Below, piece by piece: positions 59,706 through 64,000 of a stretch of DNA of 64,000 bases. Each line of letters starts with the position of its first letter. Position 1 is the stretch's first letter. The stretch is from NCBI GenBank assembly GCA_963772955.1, contig CAVYZF010000019.1, positions 310,001 through 374,000 of the forward strand, read 5' to 3'. This stretch comes from Gp6-AA40 sp963772955. GTDB taxonomy: Bacteria > Acidobacteriota > Vicinamibacteria > Vicinamibacterales > UBA2999. A program made the position numbers and the translations under genes. The notes below the pieces were generated by a model. That model saw nothing but the letters and a program-made list of their open reading frames with translations. It was not told the DNA's origin and ran no database searches.

Positions 59706-59945
59706 TTACCGTGCGTGGGCGGTGACGGGACGCATCCAGCGGCCCTGCACGCGCTTCCAGAACAACCCCTGATACAGACCGGCCACTCCGACCAGCCCGT
59801 AGACCGCTGCGCTCAGCGCCGAGACTTCGCCGAAGCGCATACCGAACAGCGCCGCGACGAGATCGAAACGGGCGACGGCGATCAACCCCCAGTTGAGTGC
59901 TCCGACGACGACGAGGACGGCGGCGATGATGTCGAACTGCTTCAT
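59706..59945 (-). CDS. DUF378 small membrane protein
   Basis: 79 aa from ATG 59945 (AGGAGAAGTC before it). DIIAAVLVVVGALNWGLIAVARFDLVAALFG and SALSAAVYGLVGVAGLYQGLFW give two to three membrane segments; LNWGL is the DUF378 signature. Function unknown, often near stress genes. The upstream 59946-60101 region is shared with the divergent XRE regulator and contains an AT-rich stretch (GATTT..AAATC half sites near 60005-60025) that could be the operator. Confidence 0.88.
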   Translation of the reverse strand: MKQFDIIAAVLVVVGALNWGLIAVARFDLVAALFGMRFGEVSALSAAVYGLVGVAGLYQGLFWKRVQGRWMRPVTAHAR

Positions 59946-60101
59946 GACTTCTCCTTGAGGCTTGGACAATCCAGAGCCATGCTTTGACTTTAGGGCACTT
60001 CAGATTGATTTAAAGTAAAATCGGACCGCGACCATGAAAGTCGTTTGCGTCTCAAGAGAAAACCGACGCTGAATGTGAGCCACAGTAAAAACGGAGGCGT
60101 G

Positions 60102-60689
60102 ATGCTGTCGAAGACTCTGCAGGATGGACTGAACGACTACGCGATCGGAGACAAGCTGCGGACGCTCCGTTTGAAGAAGAAGATCGGCCTCGTCGAACTC
60201 GGCAAACACACGGGCCTGTCACCAGCGCTGCTCTCGAAGATCGAGCGCGGCCTGATGTTTCCGACGCTGCCGACGCTGCTGCGCATCGCACTCGTCTTCG
60301 GGGTGGGGCTCGAGTTCTTCTTCGCGGGGGCGCGCGACAAGCCGCTGGTCGCGGTCGTGCGGAAAAGCGATCGCGTGCAGCTACCGGATCGTCCTGGTGC
60401 GCGCGAGGTGGCGTATCGATTCGAGTCGCTCGACTATCCTGCAACCGAGCGGCGTTTCAACTGCCACTACGCCGAGTTCTTCCCGATTGCCGCGGATCGG
60501 TTACGGCCGCACGATCACCGTGGAGTCGAGTTCATCTACGCGGTCCAGGGCACACTGAGCGTGCACCTGGGCGACGAGGAGCATGTGCTCGAGGCTGGCG
60601 ACTCCCTGTATTTCGATTCGAGCGTTCCCCACGCCTACCGGCGCAGCGCCGGTCGAGCCTGCAGCGCGATCGTCGTGACAGCGCAGTAG
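60102..60689 (+). CDS. XRE-family regulator with cupin sensor domain
   Basis: 195 aa from ATG 60102, fixed by GGAGG 8 bp upstream. HTH: IGDKLRTLRLKKKIGLVELGKHTGLSPALLSKIERGLMFPTLPTLLRIALVFGV (~15-68). A cupin follows (~90-190): RFNCHYAEFFPIAADRLRPHDHRGVEFIYAVQGTLSVHLGDEEHVLEAGDSLYFDSSVPHAYRR, with the metal-binding HDH..E and late His. The architecture senses a small ligand and represses or activates near genes, here most likely the divergent DUF378/fasciclin genes (inference). Confidence 0.93.
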   Translation: MLSKTLQDGLNDYAIGDKLRTLRLKKKIGLVELGKHTGLSPALLSKIERGLMFPTLPTLLRIALVFGVGLEFFFAGARDKPLVAVVRKSDRVQLPDRPGAREVAYRFESLDYPATERRFNCHYAEFFPIAADRLRPHDHRGVEFIYAVQGTLSVHLGDEEHVLEAGDSLYFDSSVPHAYRRSAGRACSAIVVTAQ

Positions 60690-60752
60690 CAAGGTCCAGA
60701 AGTTCAGCGAGGTTTGGGTGCGTGCGGTAGAGCCTGACGTGTAGCAGGAAAC

Positions 60753-60780
60753 TGGCGGTGAGGCAGGGATTCGAATCCTA
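60753..60780 (-). tRNA. 3'-terminal fragment of a tRNA-Ser gene (att remnant)
   Basis: Reading 60780 to 60753: T-loop TTCGAAT, T-stem 3' strand CCCTG, acceptor strand CCTCACC, discriminator G and CCA. Discriminator G and a CCTCACC acceptor strand (5' partner GGTGAGG) fit tRNA-Ser. The 5' T-stem strand is diverged (TAGGA instead of CAGGG) and no anticodon or D arm precedes, so only the 3' end exists. Such truncated tRNA ends mark integration sites of genomic islands. Confidence 0.55.
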
Positions 60781-60801
60781 AGAAACGTGCTTCTAAGTTA
60801 G

Positions 60802-60929
60802 TGATGGCGCGCGACTTATGGCTCTAAGGCTTTGAATCCCAACCGCTTGTCTCCACGGGTTGTTTCTCTGGCATCCTCCCCAATTCCTCGCGTTTCCACC
60901 GGAGTTTTGGAGACATTTTGGAGACGGCG
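60802..60929. repeat. ~128-bp imperfect direct repeat, copy 2 (right end of accessory block)
   Basis: Homologous to 55551-55677. It lies 21 bp from the tRNA-Ser fragment. On the minus strand the frame RMPEKQPVETSGWDSKP-stop ends towards that fragment, as integrase C-termini (W-D-S-x-P) do when overlapping or abutting tRNA att sites. No integrase body is present. Confidence 0.8.
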
Positions 60930-60978
60930 TCTCGGCCCCAGGGAGTCAGACAGAGAACCGTTCTTCACTCCCAGAAAA

Positions 60979-61046
60979 CCCTGCCTCAGTCCCAAAAAGC
61001 CCTGCCTCAGTCCGATGGAGACGACGGGCATCCCTGCCTGAGTCCC
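60979..61046. repeat. Direct repeats of CCCTGCCTCAGTCC
   Basis: Copies start at 60979 and 61000 (21-bp spacing) and a diverged one at 61032. They lie in the 394-bp gap between the XRE gene and the nucleotidyltransferase gene, immediately beyond the 128-bp repeat. No function seen. Confidence 0.65.
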
Positions 61047-61083
61047 ATCGCACGGATTCAGGGTCGGAAGGTGGCGGCGGCGA

Positions 61084-61780
61084 TCACCGAGCTGACTGCG
61101 CGAGGGTGGTCAGACGTTCCATCAGCAAGGGCACGCGACCTTGGCTCGCGGAGTCCGGCAAGAGGAAGCCTGGCAACGCATCGACGAAGGCACGCGTGCC
61201 CAGCAGCTTCCCCGCTTCAGTGGCGATGTAGGTCCTGACATCGTCGGGAGCCTCGGCCACTTCTCGAAGAAGCTCCGGCCGTCCATCGACCACGAGCGAC
61301 GACGTCCTCGAGGTCGTGACTAGCCCTGTAGTCGTTGCGGCCCCGCCCTCGAAATGCCTCGAGTTTCGTCGCGAGAAAATACACCGCCGTGACAACCCGG
61401 ATGTCCATGCCGGCGATCGTGATGCGCTGCGCAGCAGCAATCGCCGGCGCGTACCATCGATTGCTGAAACCAAGGACTCGTTCATCGGTCGGCATCACGT
61501 CGAGGATCAGATCGCGGTACCGCCATCGACACGTCGGCGCGCCTTCACTGGAGTCTTCGCTGAGACCCAGATCTCGTAATCGTTCTGACAGTGACGCGTA
61601 CTCGGCGTACGACGCGACCTCGGTGATCACATCGACGTCCATCGTGGGCCTGATGCTTCCCGCTGCTGGATCGGTGATGAGCAATCCAGTGGCACAGCCG
61701 CCCGCGAACACGAGTTCGTCGAGCAGCGGTTGCAGGACTCTAACCGCGGCTTCGAGCTGGGCGCGATTGGGATCGTGCAT
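61084..61780 (-). pseudogene. Nucleotidyltransferase-fold protein (AbiEii/DUF6036-like), frameshifted
   Basis: The first frame (from ATG 61780) encodes LDELVFAGGCATGLLITDPAAGSIRPTMDVDVITEVASYAEY, the nucleotidyltransferase GG...RPTxDVDV site with two Asp (~48-50), and ends the homologous part at GRGRNDYRASHDLEDVV. The continuation VVDGRPELLREVAEAPDDVRTYIATEAGKLL is in another frame; one extra base at about 61294 restores A-V-V-D. Total intact length would be ~230 aa. It starts 41 bp inside the wHTH gene, the usual coupled order for this type of pair. Decay or sequencing error cannot be separated here. Confidence 0.78.
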
Positions 61781-62309
61781 TGCCTAAGCGCCGAAGACGG
61801 GCAGTGAGTTCTTTCTCGGCAAGGTTGCGCTCGCGAGCGCGTCCATCACGAAGCGCGTCGATGAGCGCGAGGAACTCGTACAGTCGCTCATCGCGAAGAG
61901 CTGCCGCAGGAACCGTCTTGTACAGCGGCTCGAGGCTGACCCCTCGCTGATTGCCTTGTGGGTACGCCCACACGGGAGGCGGGTCGCCCCCTTGCGCGAT
62001 GTGTTTGTTGAGCGGCGGCGCAGCATGGGAGGTCGGCACCCCGCGCGTCAACTCGCCTCGCCTCGCAGGAAAGGCGTATTTCAATCCGTGAATCAGGAAC
62101 TCCAGGACGGCGTCCAGCAGCGGGCGGTGCCCGTCCGTATCACTGGAGACGAGACGGGCCAGGGCGAGCCGTTTCAACGCCGCGTGGACCTCCGACGGGC
62201 TGATGCTCAGATCCGTCCCCATCTGGGCCATGGACGGACGGGGGCCGTCGTAGCTCAGTAGTTTCGCAAGCACAACCACGTCTTGGGGCCGGAGGCTTGG
62301 CTGCACCAT
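61740..62309 (-). CDS. Winged-helix protein, partner of the nucleotidyltransferase
   Basis: 189 aa. N-terminal MarR/Rrf2-like helix-turn-helix: RPQDVVVLAKLLSYDGPRPSMAQMGTDLSISPSEVHAALKRLALARLVSSD (~6-56). The middle FLIHGLKYAFPARRGELTRGVPTSHAAPPL is an interaction-like region, and the C-terminus YEFLALIDALRDGRARERNLAEKELTARL is helical. It overlaps the nucleotidyltransferase gene by 41 bp. A nested palindrome ends 5 bp upstream of its start codon, as expected of an autorepressed toxin-antitoxin-like pair (inference). Confidence 0.8.
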   Translation of the reverse strand: MVQPSLRPQDVVVLAKLLSYDGPRPSMAQMGTDLSISPSEVHAALKRLALARLVSSDTDGHRPLLDAVLEFLIHGLKYAFPARRGELTRGVPTSHAAPPLNKHIAQGGDPPPVWAYPQGNQRGVSLEPLYKTVPAAALRDERLYEFLALIDALRDGRARERNLAEKELTARLRRLGNARSQSRPARSRG

Positions 62310-62311
62310 TC

Positions 62312-62341
62312 GATATTCGCGATTCGCGAATACAGAATATC
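62312..62341. promoter_or_regulatory. Nested palindromic operator upstream of the wHTH gene
   Basis: Inner repeat TATTCGCG-ATT-CGCGAATA (62314-62332) inside an outer pair GATATTC (62312) and GAATATC (62335-62341). It is AT-rich against its surroundings and lies 3-32 bp upstream of ATG 62309, overlapping where the promoter would be. Confidence 0.72.
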
Positions 62342-62617
62342 ACCCTTCGGCGCGGCCATCGCCCGACATCGTGGCCGTGTGCTCGGCCCGGGTCCAAGGC
62401 TCTCGCTGCGCTCGACCCCTCCGGGGCTTCGGCCTTGACCCGCGCTCCGCACAGGGCTCGGTCGGCACTTGCGCCGGCCGCTTCTATCTTGTCGTCTGAG
62501 GGCATTCCTGATCCCTGCGGCGTTTTTGGATACCGCTCGCGAAGTGCTGTCCTGGATGTAGAGACGCGTCGCGCGCGCTGACGATGTGGATTAGGCTTAC
62601 CAACCGCGTCGAATGGC
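62342..62617. other. Intergenic stretch with no recognised gene
   Basis: With the operator this makes a 308-bp gene-free gap. I see neither tRNA, conserved protein fragment nor terminator in it; it must contain the promoter of the DUF2934-DUF2971 gene on the plus strand. Confidence 0.5.
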
Positions 62618-63601
62618 ATGTCTACCTCACACAATCGGATCGCACGACGCGCATACGAGATCTTTCAGGCACGAGGTGAGCAACACGGCCAGGACTGGGC
62701 CGACTGGTTCCAGGCGGAACGCGACATCCGTGTGACCGACACTGCCGAACGCCCGACGTCTGGACGGCTGTCAGCCGATTCGACCGTCGATGAACTCCTC
62801 AAACGGATTCCGTTGTTGCTCTATCGATACTCGGGACTTGGCGGCGAGCGACTCGAGTGGATGCGGCGCCTCGTCGTCGAGTCCGACTTGTACTTCGCTG
62901 CGCCCAGTCTGTTCAACGATCCTCTCGACTTCAAGATTCCGACAAGCTTTGACGCGCCCGGCGACGTTGTCGAGAAGCACTGGAGAGATATCGCTGAGAA
63001 ATCTTTTGCCTCCATGCCCGCTGAAAAGAAGGAAGCCAAGATTCAAGGTCTTATCCGAGACTCCGGAACGTCAGAGGGTCGGAAGCGCCTTGAGCAAAAG
63101 CTCCTCAGCGTACTGGCAAACAACGGTACTGCTTGCTTTGCGACCGACCCGACCAACATGCTCATGTGGTCGTATTACGCAGACAGTCACAAGGGCGTGG
63201 CGGTGCGGTTCGGAATGGATCTCGACCGAATATTGGCGCTAGGTACGGCTTTCGAAGAGCAAGGCACGAGTCTCTTCCCGCTTGAAGTGGCGTACAAGGA
63301 AGAATTTCCGATTTGCAACTACTACACGGCCGACAAGCACGAGCGCCTCAAGGTCGTCCTCGGCACAAAGTCGGCGGCGTGGACACACGAGGGCGAGTGG
63401 CGGATCGTTTTGCCAGGTCGGTGCGATTGTTATTTGAAGGTTCCGCCGCAGATCATCACCGGTGTGATTCTGGGTATGCGGATCGGCCAGAGGGAGGAAG
63501 AGGCCATTCGCGGATGGCTGGCTAAGCGTTCGCCGCGAGTCGAGCTACTTCGCGTCGTGTGCAAACCAAATAGTTTCAGGCTAGAGCTCGCGCCCGCGTA
63601 G
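62618..63601 (+). CDS. DUF2934-DUF2971 fusion protein
   Basis: 327 aa. Residues ~1-38 (MSTSHNRIARRAYEIFQARG...QDWADWFQAERDI) match the DUF2934 pattern, a ~40-residue helical domain normally found alone. Residues ~62-300 match DUF2971: LLYRYSGLGGERLEWMRRLVVESDLYFAAPSLFNDPLDF, ACFATDPTNMLMWSYYADSHKGVAVRFGMD, WTHEGEWRIVLPG, ITGVILGMRIGQ. DUF2971 proteins are frequent on phages and islands and are suspected, not proven, to have roles in phage or mobile-element conflict. The codons are less GC3-rich than in flanking core genes, consistent with transfer. Confidence 0.85.
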   Translation: MSTSHNRIARRAYEIFQARGEQHGQDWADWFQAERDIRVTDTAERPTSGRLSADSTVDELLKRIPLLLYRYSGLGGERLEWMRRLVVESDLYFAAPSLFNDPLDFKIPTSFDAPGDVVEKHWRDIAEKSFASMPAEKKEAKIQGLIRDSGTSEGRKRLEQKLLSVLANNGTACFATDPTNMLMWSYYADSHKGVAVRFGMDLDRILALGTAFEEQGTSLFPLEVAYKEEFPICNYYTADKHERLKVVLGTKSAAWTHEGEWRIVLPGRCDCYLKVPPQIITGVILGMRIGQREEEAIRGWLAKRSPRVELLRVVCKPNSFRLELAPA

Positions 63602-63838
63602 GCCCTTTGCTTTTGTGAGACGCTAAGCCTTGAGTGAGCTGCGTCGTGTGGGTCGCGTCTTCAAGCAGATCGCAATGGCGCTGACGGCTTTTTCGCATTG
63701 CTCCTCCCCTTGTCTAGTCGGCCAGTGTTCTTCTACCGGCACGGCAAGGATGGAAAGCCACTGCGGCGTTTATGAGGCCCTAACGTCCGCGATAAGCGTC
63801 GGCTTCATCGCGTGGTTCGACACCTCGGTCTAGCAGTC
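63602..63838. other. Intergenic stretch, nothing recognised
   Basis: A 67-codon frame (63630-63833) has no protein-like composition, ribosome site or motif. Nothing else is evident. Confidence 0.4.
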
Positions 63839-64000
63839 TCACTTCGGCACGATGTACTTCTTGTTCTCGCTGCAGGCGTGCTCCATCAGCTCCGTGTCCG
63901 GCTGGAATACGAGGCGATGGTGAATGTCCACGGGCGAACATAGGCGCCCGGGTCGTCAATTGTCATCTCCAGAGGTTCAACTGGACGTCCGCCTCACGGA
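63839..64000 (-). pseudogene. Decayed 3' end of a secreted acidobacterial protein gene
   Basis: Three reading frames are needed to follow one protein: READVQLNL, then EMTIDDPGAYVRPW, then DIHHRLVFQPDTELMEHACSENKK ending at TGA 63839. Two frame changes within ~160 bp (an apparent 2-bp insertion and 1-bp loss) indicate a genuine pseudogene. The ITDP/IDDPGAYVRPW and PDTELxE..C.EN blocks match the intact secreted protein at 11986-13071. It continues past the window edge. Confidence 0.7.

Noticed and set aside
60753..60850. Complete tRNA gene
   Set aside because: Only T-loop to CCA is present; no anticodon arm or D arm can be built upstream.
60816..61031. 71-aa minus-strand ORF with GLRQGFLGLRQGFLG
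   Set aside because: Repeat-derived; better explained by the CCCTGCCTCAGTCC direct repeats.
63630..63833. 67-aa plus-strand ORF
   Set aside because: No ribosome site or recognisable composition; stop-free by chance.

Overview
The window is high-GC bacterial DNA with dense, mostly ordinary coding and no rRNA, intact tRNA or CRISPR. The gene content points to Acidobacteriota, most likely a Vicinamibacteria-type soil lineage (inference). The indicators are a remnant of the acidobacterial ADOP/MacB-like permease family, a divergent ECF sigma factor and Ser/Thr kinase pair, CadC-like winged-helix/TPR regulation, DUF5916, many secreted NHL/PQQ/YVTN beta-propellers, a bacillithiol-type deacetylase and a monomeric isocitrate dehydrogenase.

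Layout. 1-8.4 kb: bshB1-like deacetylase coupled to an FAD oxidoreductase, penicillin acylase, a winged-helix TPR regulator divergent from an NHL propeller, and a mismatch DNA glycosylase. 8.4-19.5 kb: zinc-ribbon Ser/Thr kinase divergent from an ECF sigma factor, secreted proteins (beta-helix, ThuA-NHL, PQQ propeller) and a permease remnant. 19.5-31.4 kb: LVIVD protein, purE-purK, icd, MBL-fold lipoprotein, cytochrome-type YVTN protein, and an active/inactive M16 peptidase pair followed by DinB. 31.4-49.1 kb: argH, a 30-codon membrane ORF, an SSS symporter and an asparaginase-like gene in one tightly coupled unit; then DUF5916, a glycosyltransferase, two M61 peptidases, an FAD dehydrogenase, a secreted M18 peptidase, an IS1182-like insertion, a 2H phosphoesterase and ferrochelatase. 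49.1-55.4 kb: two overlapping AhpD-like paralogues, MFS, Uma2, PQQ-like propeller, DedA and a secreted serine protease.

55.5-64 kb is accessory. Two ~128-bp imperfect direct repeats (55.55 and 60.80 kb) bracket DUF523-DUF1722, an SDR-DUF2867-SRPBCC fusion, fasciclin, DUF378 and an XRE-cupin regulator. A 28-nt tRNA-Ser 3'-end fragment sits beside the right copy. To its right are a wHTH/nucleotidyltransferase pair with a nested palindromic operator, a DUF2934-DUF2971 fusion and a decayed secreted-protein gene. Frameshifts concentrate in this region and in the IS.

The strongest unexplained signal is a set of degenerate heptanucleotide (7-bp period) tandem tracts of different base words. At least ten are visible. 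They sit almost only at gene ends, gene starts or spacer-peptide regions; they supply the stop codon of one gene, the C-terminal tail of ferrochelatase and a shared leader peptide in two unrelated secreted proteins, and one tract was the target of the IS. Two further small-repeat families are present: an identical 21-bp palindrome between two convergent gene pairs, and a 22-bp REP-like palindrome with a REPIN-like doublet.
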